A DNA stretch of 8,276 bases from Nitrososphaerota archaeon (GCA_005877225.1 VBPK01000115.1:1-8276), one strand, 5' to 3'; shown: positions 1 to 6,155, counted from the first letter of the stretch. The notes: generated by a model not told the origin, from the sequence alone. Program-made: numbers and translations.

Positions 1-167
1 AACATCTCCTGGTCAGTCATCTTCGGGAGCAAGAAGGTGAGCCTCTTCTGCTGCTGAGGAGCCGCCTTCTCTCCCTTCTCCTTCTTGGTCTCCTCTCCCC
101 CCTGCGACTGCTGCGACTGTTGCTGCCTCTCCATCGAGGCCATACTTCTCTTCTTCACCCCACCCAT
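1..167 (-). CDS. rps25e: 30S ribosomal protein eS25, N-terminal part (runs off left edge)
   Basis: Reading the minus strand from the ATG at 167 gives 55 codons with no stop before the window edge. The protein begins MGGVKKRSMASMERQ, continues through a Gln/Ser-rich and then Lys/Glu-rich stretch (about residues 13-37), and reaches KRLTFLLPKMTDQEM just before the edge. The MGG-KK start, the long charged disordered tail, and the entry into the winged-helix domain through a 'P-K-M-T-D-x-E' segment fit archaeal eS25, a small-subunit protein found in crenarchaea, thaumarchaea and eukaryotes but missing from most euryarchaea. The winged-helix core lies outside the window, so the assignment rests on the tail and the domain entrance only. 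The QQQQSQQSQ run makes this tail richer in glutamine than I would expect. The gene diverges from the DNA ligase gene across a 97-nt gap. Confidence 0.72.
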   Translation of the reverse strand, partial: MGGVKKRSMASMERQQQSQQSQGGEETKKEKGEKAAPQQQKRLTFLLPKMTDQEM

Positions 168-198
168 CGATAATCGCTGCCTCGAGCAGCCGCGAAGA

Positions 199-206
199 AG
201 ATAAGG
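199..206 (-). promoter_or_regulatory. possible TATA-like box for eS25
   Basis: On the minus strand this reads CTTATCTT, about 35 nt before the eS25 ATG, inside a gap that is otherwise T-rich on that strand. The spacing would give a leader of roughly 10 nt. The match to the archaeal TTTATAWA consensus is weak, so this is a tentative call made from position. Confidence 0.3.
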
Positions 207-224
207 GTTTCGAAAAGAAACTGC

Positions 225-239
225 AAAAAGTAAAAAAAA
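225..239 (+). promoter_or_regulatory. possible A-rich promoter element for the DNA ligase gene
   Basis: An A-rich run with one central GT pair (AAAAAGTAAAAAAAA) ends about 26 nt before the TTG start at 265. That spacing would make the ligase mRNA leaderless or nearly so. The partial Shine-Dalgarno-like GGCGGTGA at 242-249 is too far from the start codon to be convincing as a ribosome binding site. Read on the minus strand, the same tract is a T-run upstream of eS25. Confidence 0.35.
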
Positions 240-264
240 GAGGCGGTGACAGCCGCCGACCCGT

Positions 265-636
265 TTGTATTATTTGACGGTCGCAGAAACCTACAGCAAG
301 CTCGATGCTGTCTCCGGGAGAATTGAGATAACCGAGATCCTTGCAGAACTTCTGAAGAAGACCCCGCGGGACGAACTCCCGCTGCTCGCCTACCTCACGC
401 AGGGGAAGTTGAGGCCCGACTACGAGGGAGTCGAGCTCGGGCTGGCCGAGAAGCTCGCATTGAGGGTCATCGCGAGCGCGAGCGGTCTCTCTCAAGAAGC
501 AGTCTACAAGACTTACGGCAAGCTGGGAGACGTGGGAAGCGCGGGGAGGGCTCCGTTGAGGCGAAGCAGAGGGAACTCGCAAGCCTCCTCAACGACGCCT
601 CACCGCTCGAGGCAAAGTACATCATGCGTACGGTGA
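265..636 (+). pseudogene. lig: 5' fragment of ATP-dependent DNA ligase (N-terminal DNA-binding domain), cut by a frame change
   Basis: Starting at TTG 265, the protein begins MYYLTVAETYSKLDAVSGR and continues through ILAELLKKTP, LAYLTQGKLRPDY, ELGLAEKLALRVIA and VYKTYGKLGDVG. This is the N-terminal helical DNA-binding domain of archaeal ATP-dependent ligases, which typically begin with a similar 'AETY-KL' segment; that is why I prefer this start over the TTG at 274. Ligase similarity stops near residue 93 (position about 540). The rest of this frame, to the TGA at 634-636, is Arg/Ser-rich and resembles nothing. At the same place the other frame (570-623) resumes ligase sequence with LASLLNDASPLEAKYIM. 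Compared with the Sulfolobus ligase, about 30-40 residues of the DNA-binding domain are missing at the join. The cause is either a real deletion or an assembly error. Confidence 0.8.
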
Positions 637-1805
637 CCGGGGAGCTTAGGCTGGGCGTCGCCGACTACACGATGTTAGACGCGTGTGCTCTCGCATTTCT
701 CGGAAGCAAGGAGGGAAGACCCCTCATCGAGAGGGCATACAACATCCACCCGGACCTGGGCTTCATCGTCGAGACCCTCGCCGTGGAGGGGCTGGAGGGG
801 ATAGAGGCCATTCGAGTCGAGGTCGGCGTCCCGATTCGACCCATGCTCGCCGAGAGGCTGAATTCCGCGAAGGCCATCATCGCGAAGCTGGGCAACAAGG
901 TCGTGGCGGCGGAATACAAACTGGACGGAGAGAGGCTTCAGATCCACAAACGAAAAGAAGGCGTCACACTCTTCTCTCGCAGGCTCGAGGTCATCACCCA
1001 CAATTACCCCGACGTTCTCGAACTCGTCGCGAAGAACGTCGCCTCTAGGGAGGCGATCCTAGAGGCAGAGGTCGTGGCTATCAACGAGGATACGGGGGAG
1101 TACCTTCCCTTTCAGGAACTCATGCACAGGCGGCGAAAGTATGGGGTGGCCGAGGCCATGAAGCAGTATCCCGTTGCCCTCAATTTCTTCGACCTCCTCT
1201 CCGCCGATAGGAAGGACTACACGAACTTCCCATACGGGAAGAGGCGGGCCAAGCTCGAGAGCGTCGTGAAGGAGACCGAAAGGACGAGGCCCGTCCCTGC
1301 CCTGCGGACCGCCGACCCTGAAGAGATTGAGAAATTCATGGAGGATGCGATTGCGAACGGCTGCGAAGGGCTTGTGGTGAAGGACTTGGATGGCGTCTAC
1401 CGCGCGGGGGCGAGAGAGTTCTCTTGGGTGAAGCAGAAGGCCAACTTCCCCACCGTCTCAAAGATTGGGACGGGTTTCACCGATGAGGATCTCCAGAAGT
1501 TGCCTCGCTTGCTCAAGAATTACGAGAGTCGGGTCAAGCCGCCCAACGTGGAGTCCAACCTGGTCCCCGACGTCTGGTTCAGGCCTCATCTCGTCATCGA
1601 GACGATAGCATCCGAGATAACACTCTCTCCAATCCACCCCGCGGGGATGGGGAGGATACGGAAGGAGAGCGGACTCGCTCTGAGGTTCCCGAAGTTCACG
1701 GGTAAGATAAGAAACGACAAGAAGCCGGAGGACGCGACGACGGTCGACGAGATAGTCGAGATGTACAACCTCCAGCTGAAGAAGGTCGAACGGGTGGCTC
1801 AGTAG
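624..1805 (+). CDS. lig: ATP-dependent DNA ligase, catalytic part (3' portion of a frameshifted gene, with an internal gap)
   Basis: This frame encodes the nucleotidyltransferase and OB-fold region of an archaeal DNA ligase, which seals nicks in replication and repair through a ligase-AMP intermediate. Visible motifs, numbered from ATG 624, are motif I KLDGER at 99-104 (adenylated Lys99), motif III FSRRLE at 117-122, IIIa NFFDLL at 187-192, IV EGLVVK at 248-253, V WVKQK at 268-272, and VI RFPKF plus RNDK-PEDATT at 354-373. ATG 624 is unlikely to be the native start: ligase homology in this frame extends upstream to about position 546 (GEGS, then EAKQRELASLL). After motif V (about position 1440) the sequence jumps from WVKQK to FPTVSKIGTGF. 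About 40 residues that normally follow (D-L-V-V-V-G and G-G-K blocks, start of the OB fold) are absent in frame. An intact family member is about 590-600 residues. The stop overlaps the convergent upp stop. Confidence 0.85.
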   Translation: MRTVTGELRLGVADYTMLDACALAFLGSKEGRPLIERAYNIHPDLGFIVETLAVEGLEGIEAIRVEVGVPIRPMLAERLNSAKAIIAKLGNKVVAAEYKLDGERLQIHKRKEGVTLFSRRLEVITHNYPDVLELVAKNVASREAILEAEVVAINEDTGEYLPFQELMHRRRKYGVAEAMKQYPVALNFFDLLSADRKDYTNFPYGKRRAKLESVVKETERTRPVPALRTADPEEIEKFMEDAIANGCEGLVVKDLDGVYRAGAREFSWVKQKANFPTVSKIGTGFTDEDLQKLPRLLKNYESRVKPPNVESNLVPDVWFRPHLVIETIASEITLSPIHPAGMGRIRKESGLALRFPKFTGKIRNDKKPEDATTVDEIVEMYNLQLKKVERVAQ

Positions 1806-2446
1806 GGCGAGCCGAAAGCCCTGTCCCCCGCGTCCCCCAATCCGGGTAGGATGTAGCCCTCCTTGTTCAGCTTGCGGTCGATCGCGCAGGTGTAGAACTC
1901 GGCATTCGGATAGACCCTGCTGACGTAGTTGATTCCCTGGCGGGCGGAGATGACCGAGAAGAAGACCAACCTCTTCGGCTTTCCTCTCGCCATGACCCTG
2001 TTGGCCACCTCTACGAGGGTGTGGCCCGTCGCGAGCATCGGGTCAGCTATGATTACGATGTCGTCCTCGTGAATCGTCGGTATCTTCGCGTAACTGACCT
2101 CTATACTAAAGTCGGGTGGCTCTCCCCTCCAAGCGCTGATTATCCCTGTCCTCGCCATCGGGAGCATCTTGTACATCCCCTCGACGAAGGGAATCGAGGC
2201 GCGTAGAATCATGACTATTACGATCTTGTCGTTACCCTTGATCTTCTCCCCCCGCGACTTCTCGAGGGGGGTCTCGACTTGAACTTCCTTCGTCTCGAGC
2301 GTGCGGAGAAACTCGTAGGCGAGTATCCTCCCCAGGCGAAAGATGGCCTTCCTGAAGATCACCTGGTCGCTTCGCCTGTCACGGGCGAGGGTCAGCTGTT
2401 CGAGGGCCATAGGATGCTTGACGATGGTTATCCTGGGGCTAGCCAT
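1799..2446 (-). CDS. upp: Uracil phosphoribosyltransferase
   Basis: This 215-residue protein converts uracil and PRPP to UMP in cytoplasmic pyrimidine salvage. The type I phosphoribosyltransferase PRPP loop is clear at residues 131-143 (VIIADPMLATGHT). The UPRT-specific C-terminal uracil-binding segment GYILPGLGDAGDRAFG lies at 197-212. ILRASIPFVEGM (80-91) and CAIDRKLN (187-194) are further family blocks. The length matches the usual 205-220 residues and nothing appears truncated. The ATG at 2446 gives MASPRITIVKHPMALEQLTLARD, a typical UPRT N-terminus (compare '..KHPLv-h-Lt-lRd'). No Shine-Dalgarno sequence precedes it; a TATA-like box lies about 38 nt upstream, so the leader is short. The TGA stop at 1801-1799 overlaps the convergent ligase stop by 7 bp. 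The divergent neighbour is the NfeD gene. Confidence 0.95.
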   Translation of the reverse strand: MASPRITIVKHPMALEQLTLARDRRSDQVIFRKAIFRLGRILAYEFLRTLETKEVQVETPLEKSRGEKIKGNDKIVIVMILRASIPFVEGMYKMLPMARTGIISAWRGEPPDFSIEVSYAKIPTIHEDDIVIIADPMLATGHTLVEVANRVMARGKPKRLVFFSVISARQGINYVSRVYPNAEFYTCAIDRKLNKEGYILPGLGDAGDRAFGSPY

Positions 2447-2480
2447 CCACGTACGCCCGAATGAAGAGTCTTCGTGATAG

Positions 2481-2489
2481 TATTTATGT
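2481..2489. promoter_or_regulatory. AT box midway between upp and nfeD, possibly shared by both promoters
   Basis: The 76-bp gap between the divergent starts (ATG 2446 minus, TTG 2523 plus) has one dominant AT block, TATTTATGT on plus and ACATAAATA on minus. Both readings resemble an archaeal TATA box. Its centre is about 38 nt from each start codon, giving leaders of roughly 10-13 nt on both sides. A second AT stretch at 2500-2509 (TTTGTTTATC) is too close to the TTG for normal spacing. No operator-like palindrome is evident beyond this block. Confidence 0.5.
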
Positions 2490-2522
2490 TACACCGCGTT
2501 TTGTTTATCTGAGCTTAGAGAT

Positions 2523-3863
2523 TTGAAGAGAAGATCGGCCCTCGGGTTCGCCCTTGTGGTGGCCGCGGTGCTCGCGCTTTCCTCCCAGGTTCCGCCATCA
2601 TCGAACGCCCTATCCTGCGGCGGCCAGCCATCATACTACGTCGCTTCGATGAACATGACGATCGACCCCGGCTCGCAGGACTTCGTCACGAACGCGATCA
2701 GGGACGCCCAGGCCACCTGCGCAAACCACTTCGTCCTCGTGATGAACACGTTCGGCGGCAATGGCGGGAATATGGACAACATCATCAACGCGATTTCCAG
2801 CTATCAGGCTGCGGGTGGGAGCTTCATAACACTGATTGCGCCCTCGGGGAATCACGCCTTCAGTGCCGGCGCCTACATCGCTGAGGCCTCCGACAAAATC
2901 TACATGACGCCCGGGACGGCAATAGGGTCTGCCACCCCGATCGTCTACAACATTCCCACGGGGGAGGTGAACACCACACTCACGAAGGACATCAACGGGT
3001 TCAAGGCGTACATGGGAGCGCTGGCCTCTCGATTCTCGAGGAACGTCACCGCCGCGGAGCTGATGGTCACGAAGGGGGTATCGTACACGGCGGATGAGGC
3101 AGCAAGGCTTCGCGTCATCGACGGAAAGGTGAATGCCACATCTGTCGGGGGGGCGCTTCAAGCGATCGGCGTGGCTCCACCTTACGAAATCCACGCACCG
3201 GGAATCAGCTCGCAGTTCATCTCAGTCTTGGCCGACCCAAACGTCTCCGGGCTCCTCTTCCTCGTGGGAACATTCGCGATTCTTGCTGACCTGTACCATC
3301 CAACGGTGATCGTCTCGATCGCAGGGGCGGTCGCGATCGCACTCGCCCTCATCGGTCTGGGCGTCTTCGGTGCTCCGATAGTCTCCCTCTTCCTGATGAT
3401 CGTGGGGGCAGCATTCATCTTCCTCGAACTGAAGACACACCACGGCATCAGCGCCCTGACCGGGGTCGTCGTCTTCATCATAGGTTTCCTCCTCATCTTC
3501 CAGACGCCTCCGCCGCCGTCGCAACCGACCCCGGGGCAGCCGCCTCAGGCCAACTTCATTGCAATTGGTACTGTCACCTACCTCTTGCTGGGTCTCCTCG
3601 GAGCTGGAGTCGTAATCGGGAGCATCTACCTCTACAGGATACGAGAGGGTCTGATGAAGAGACCAAAGCAACTCGAGACTTCGCTGATGGTCGGGAAGGA
3701 GGGTAGGCTGCTCACCGACCTAAAGGCAGGCGGTGACGCCACAGCAAATATCGCGGCCGAGGATTGGAGCGTTACCTCCCCGGGGGAGATCGAGAAGGGA
3801 ACCCGAATAAAGGTTAAAGAAGTCAGGGGGCTGAAGCTCGTAGTAGAAAAGGCAGAGTCATGA
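2523..3863 (+). CDS. nfeD: NfeD-type membrane-anchored serine protease (ClpP-like domain, membrane segments, C-terminal OB domain)
   Basis: A 446-residue protein with the full long-NfeD architecture. A signal peptide (1-30) leads into a ClpP/crotonase-fold protease domain (about 35-225). Four hydrophobic segments follow at about 243-257, 262-281, 285-301 and 311-327, then a fifth at 347-370, and a soluble OB-fold NfeD domain at about 383-446. The best-studied relative is Pyrococcus PH1510, whose Ser97/Lys138 dyad cleaves stomatin. Here HAFSAGAYIAEASDKIYMTPG places Ser114 in the equivalent spot. Lys155 lies exactly 41 residues later, as in PH1510, followed by the shared N-x-F-x-AY and SRN pattern. 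An unusual proline-rich loop (328-341) separates the fourth and fifth membrane segments. The TTG start gives a good signal peptide (MKRRSALGFALVVAAVLA). The stop overlaps the stomatin start as ATGA, implying translational coupling. Active-site identity is by alignment from memory. Confidence 0.93.
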   Translation: MKRRSALGFALVVAAVLALSSQVPPSSNALSCGGQPSYYVASMNMTIDPGSQDFVTNAIRDAQATCANHFVLVMNTFGGNGGNMDNIINAISSYQAAGGSFITLIAPSGNHAFSAGAYIAEASDKIYMTPGTAIGSATPIVYNIPTGEVNTTLTKDINGFKAYMGALASRFSRNVTAAELMVTKGVSYTADEAARLRVIDGKVNATSVGGALQAIGVAPPYEIHAPGISSQFISVLADPNVSGLLFLVGTFAILADLYHPTVIVSIAGAVAIALALIGLGVFGAPIVSLFLMIVGAAFIFLELKTHHGISALTGVVVFIIGFLLIFQTPPPPSQPTPGQPPQANFIAIGTVTYLLLGLLGAGVVIGSIYLYRIREGLMKRPKQLETSLMVGKEGRLLTDLKAGGDATANIAAEDWSVTSPGEIEKGTRIKVKEVRGLKLVVEKAES

Positions 3864-4768
3864 GTCTTCTCGGCTCGCAGCTGCTGCAAAGCGTCGCAGA
3901 CATAGGTAACTACGTCGCGATCGCGATCTTCCTGATAATCGTCCTCGCCCTCATCGGCTCTTCGATCAAGATTGTTCGGGAGTACGAGAGGGTCGTCGTC
4001 TTCACCCTCGGTCGGCTCGTCGGCGCGAAGGGTCCGGGGGTGGTCTTCATCGTTCCGATCGTCAACAGGGTCAACAAGATAGACCTGAGAGAGAGGTACC
4101 TCGAGGTCCCACACCAGACCTGCATCACGAAGGACAACGCTCCGACAGACATCGACTTCCTGATCTACTACAAGGTCGTCGAGGCGACGCAGAGTATTGT
4201 GCAGGTCCAGAACTTTACGGGGGCATCGATCGGGATTGCGACCACCACTCTTAGGGCCGTCGTCGGCGATATCCCGCTCGATGAGCTTCTCGCCAAGAGG
4301 GAGCAGATCAATAATGTCCTCCGCACGAAGCTCGACGAAGTGACGGAAAGGTGGGGCATCAAGGTGACAAACGTCGAGATCAGGGAGATCAGACCCCCCG
4401 CCGATGTACAGGAGGCGATGGTGAAGCAGATGTCGGCGGAGAGGTCGAGGAGAGCGATGGTCCTGGAAGCCGACGGGAAGAGGGAGTCGGCGATTCTTGT
4501 CGCGGAGGGTGACAAGAAGTCGACGGTCCTGCGGGCAGAGGGGGACAAACAGTCCGCCATACTCAGGGCTCAGGGGTACGCCGAGGCGTTGAGCCAGATC
4601 TTCGGGGCGGCAAAGACGATCGATGCGAAGACGATGGCTCTTCAGTATCTCGACACCCTGAAGGCGCTGGGGGCAAGCCCGTCGACGAAGTACATCTTCC
4701 CGATGGAGTTCACGAACCTTCTCAGTCCCCTCAAGGACTATGTCAAGGAATCCTCGGAAGAGAAGTAA
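3860..4768 (+). CDS. Stomatin/prohibitin-like (SPFH/Band 7) membrane protein
   Basis: A 302-residue protein with one N-terminal membrane segment (about 18-37), then an SPFH domain starting VREYERVVVFTLGRLVGAKG (39-58). It continues through the family blocks GVVFIVPIVNRVNKIDLR and WGIKVTNVEIREI. The C-terminal half is a coiled coil containing three consecutive 11-residue units, EADGKRESAIL (203-213), VAEGDKKSTVL (214-224) and RAEGDKQSAIL (225-235), with a partial fourth from 236. Hendecad repeats of this kind are typical of stomatins and drive oligomer assembly at the membrane. The gene overlaps nfeD by 4 nt, the classic NfeD-stomatin operon in which the protease acts on the stomatin C-terminus. 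The C-terminal hydrophobic patch here is short (KYIFPMEFTNLL, 277-288), weaker than the cleaved segment I recall for Pyrococcus PH1511. The role in membrane quality control is inferred from the family. Confidence 0.93.
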   Translation: MSLLGSQLLQSVADIGNYVAIAIFLIIVLALIGSSIKIVREYERVVVFTLGRLVGAKGPGVVFIVPIVNRVNKIDLRERYLEVPHQTCITKDNAPTDIDFLIYYKVVEATQSIVQVQNFTGASIGIATTTLRAVVGDIPLDELLAKREQINNVLRTKLDEVTERWGIKVTNVEIREIRPPADVQEAMVKQMSAERSRRAMVLEADGKRESAILVAEGDKKSTVLRAEGDKQSAILRAQGYAEALSQIFGAAKTIDAKTMALQYLDTLKALGASPSTKYIFPMEFTNLLSPLKDYVKESSEEK

Positions 4769-4793
4769 AGGCTCTCAGTAAGCCCGAGCCCCA

Positions 4794-4800
4794 TTTATAA
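4794..4800 (+). promoter_or_regulatory. TATA box for the PhoU-like/endA unit
   Basis: TTTATAA is close to the archaeal TATA consensus and is the best promoter match in the window. Transcription starting about 26 nt downstream would begin near 4822, just before the Shine-Dalgarno-like GAGGT. It separates this unit from the NfeD-stomatin operon that ends at 4768. Confidence 0.6.
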
Positions 4801-4826
4801 CCAGACCTGAACATGCAGTGAAGCGA

Positions 4827-4831
4827 GAGGT
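4827..4831 (+). promoter_or_regulatory. Shine-Dalgarno site supporting the TTG 4837 start
   Basis: GAGGT followed by AA lies 5 nt before the TTG at 4837 and is complementary to the anti-Shine-Dalgarno end of archaeal 16S rRNA (CACCUCC). It is one of the few recognisable ribosome binding sites in the window and decides in favour of the TTG start. Confidence 0.5.
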
Positions 4832-4836
4832 AATTT

Positions 4837-5490
4837 TTGTCGGGCGCCGAAGGCGAGATTCAAGCTAGAAGGCGTACTATCGTTGTTCTCCAGGACGAGA
4901 TGAGAAGGGTTCTCGACGCGGCGCGGGTCCTTCTGGATGAGTACGACGCCCTCTACAAGGGAGACAAGAACGCGATAGGAGCCGCCACCCAGAAGGTCAG
5001 GAAGGCCGAAGAGGATGTCGTCACTCTGAGGAGCGCCCTCATTCGCGAGCTCGCCCAGGTCGGTACACTCCTCATAAACCGAGAGGACATCCTGAGGACC
5101 GCCTTCGCGGTCGAGGACATCTTCGGCCACATCAACGGCGTAGCCTTCAGGATGTCGCAACTTTCGAAGGCACTCGCGAGGAACAAGAAGTACAGGGATG
5201 CGATCACAGACCTCTTGGGCTCCCTGATCGACGGGATGTCGAAACTGAACGAGGGGGTGAGGGGGCTCTCCATGAACCCGCAACAGTCAATAGAGATGGC
5301 GGGGCAGGTGCAGGGACTGGAGAGCGAGATAGACACAAAGTACCGGGAGGCGATAGCACAGACGATGAAGACGGCCACCGGCTACAAGGAGCTGATCGTG
5401 GTGAAAGAGATTCTGGAGTCGATCGAGGATTGCGCGGATGCGATGCTCAGCGCCGCGAATGCGACGACCGTGGTCGCGCTCGGTTCGTAG
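4837..5490 (+). CDS. PhoU-like / DUF47 family helical protein (putative phosphate-transport regulator)
   Basis: A 217-residue, essentially all-helical protein with no membrane segment. Length, heptad-like pattern and acidic clusters fit the DUF47/PhoU-like family, whose members form three-helix bundles, bind metal through E/D-x-x-x-D motifs and usually accompany Pit-type phosphate transporters. Candidate metal-binding clusters are EEDVVTLRSAL (58-68) and ESIEDCADAM (194-203). AVEDIFGHINGVAFRMSQL (91-109) matches the family pattern of a helix pairing 'ED' with later hydrophobics. No transporter gene is adjacent, so a phosphate role is inferred from the family only, and a generic coiled-coil protein cannot be excluded. 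The TTG start is supported by the preceding Shine-Dalgarno-like GAGGT. The gene ends in three successive TAG codons, and endA starts 12 nt later in the same frame, suggesting co-transcription. Confidence 0.7.
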   Translation: MSGAEGEIQARRRTIVVLQDEMRRVLDAARVLLDEYDALYKGDKNAIGAATQKVRKAEEDVVTLRSALIRELAQVGTLLINREDILRTAFAVEDIFGHINGVAFRMSQLSKALARNKKYRDAITDLLGSLIDGMSKLNEGVRGLSMNPQQSIEMAGQVQGLESEIDTKYREAIAQTMKTATGYKELIVVKEILESIEDCADAMLSAANATTVVALGS

Positions 5491-5502
5491 TAGTAGTCTG
5501 AG

Positions 5503-6060
5503 ATGTCAAAGTCGCAGGCCTCGGGGAGGCTCTTCGAGAATCGGATCGTCATCTGGGACATAGAGACCTCGAGGCGACTCTTCAGGGAGGGATACTACGG
5601 AAAGCCTCTGGGAATCCCCAAGCCGAAGGACTTCGAGTTCAACGCCCCCCTCATCCTCGACCTGATGGAGGCCTACTACTTGGCGAAGAAAAAGGTCCTG
5701 AGGGTCGAATCGGAGGAGGGTGAGCGGCTGGGGGCAGAGGAGATGGAGAAGATTTGCGTGAGGTCCTACGCGGACTTCCCAGAGAAGTACCTGGTCTACA
5801 GGCACCTTCGCGAGGTTGGATACGTGGTGACTCCGGGAATCAAGTTCGGCTCGGACTTCGCCGTCTACGAGCACGGGCCTGGGATTGACCACGCCCCCTA
5901 CATAGTCCAGGTAATGAAGCCCGGAAGCCCCATCACCGCGACCTCTCTGGTCAGGTCGGGGCGGCTGGCGACCACTGTCAAGAAACAGTTCATCATCGCG
6001 ATAGCGGATGCCAAGAAGGCAGTTGTCGACTACTTGAGGTACGACTGGTGGCGTGCCTAG
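5503..6060 (+). CDS. endA: tRNA-splicing endonuclease, catalytic subunit
   Basis: A 185-residue protein of the archaeal EndA family, which cuts introns out of precursor tRNAs at bulge-helix-bulge sites. The N-terminal domain contains YYGKPLGIPKPKDFEF (31-46) and LILDLMEAYYLAKK (50-63), both typical. The nuclease domain follows: YLVYRHLREVGYVVTPGIKFG (about 96-116), then SDFAVYEHGPGIDHAPY (117-133). The catalytic triad is probably Tyr122, His130 and Lys161 (in ATTVKKQFIIAI; Lys160 is the alternative). Single-repeat length means it must assemble as a homotetramer or, as in crenarchaea, pair with a separate structural subunit; none is visible here. ATG 5503 has no clear Shine-Dalgarno and lies 12 nt after the upstream stop, so translation probably depends on the upstream gene. 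The protein ends in DWWRA, a common type of EndA C-terminus. Confidence 0.92.
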   Translation: MSKSQASGRLFENRIVIWDIETSRRLFREGYYGKPLGIPKPKDFEFNAPLILDLMEAYYLAKKKVLRVESEEGERLGAEEMEKICVRSYADFPEKYLVYRHLREVGYVVTPGIKFGSDFAVYEHGPGIDHAPYIVQVMKPGSPITATSLVRSGRLATTVKKQFIIAIADAKKAVVDYLRYDWWRA

Positions 6061-6126
6061 TCTAATAGATTCCCTCGTTTCTACTCCCCCGCCTCACCTC
6101 CGCGCTTCCCCTGCGAACCAGAACAC

Positions 6127-6134
6127 AAAATAAA
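6127..6134 (+). promoter_or_regulatory. TATA-like box for trmI (leaderless mRNA predicted)
   Basis: AAAATAAA is centred about 25-26 nt before the GTG start at 6156, the spacing expected if transcription starts at the start codon itself. No Shine-Dalgarno precedes the GTG, which agrees with leaderless translation. The stretch between the endA stop and this box (6061-6120) is pyrimidine-rich with short T runs but shows no clear terminator. Confidence 0.5.
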
Positions 6135-6155
6135 GCAAGAGAAGAGTGGCGAGAC

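Noticed and set aside
13..582. Long minus-strand open frame across the left edge and the ligase 5' fragment
   Set aside because: It overlaps the eS25 gene in another frame and covers ligase homology on the opposite strand. The translation is Arg/Glu/Gly-rich with no family pattern, so it is a GC-driven shadow.
1806..2446. Possible fusion or operon of ligase with upp
   Set aside because: The genes are on opposite strands with only a 7-bp overlap at their stops.
2631..4114. Several minus-strand open frames opposite nfeD and the stomatin gene
   Set aside because: They are Asp/Arg-rich complements of well-recognised genes, with no start signals and no recognisable domains.
4466..4565. DNA tandem repeat or CRISPR-like array in the stomatin gene
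   Set aside because: The periodicity is at protein level (11-residue units). The nucleotide units diverge, and there are no spacers or direct repeats of array type.
4813..4821. ATG CAG TGA mini-frame upstream of the PhoU-like gene
   Set aside because: It is only two codons long with no Shine-Dalgarno, and probably lies upstream of the predicted transcription start.
6061..6155. Small RNA or terminator in the endA-trmI gap
   Set aside because: The 95-nt gap is pyrimidine-rich with a TATA-like box near its end. I see no stable stem-loop, tRNA-like fold or long T run.
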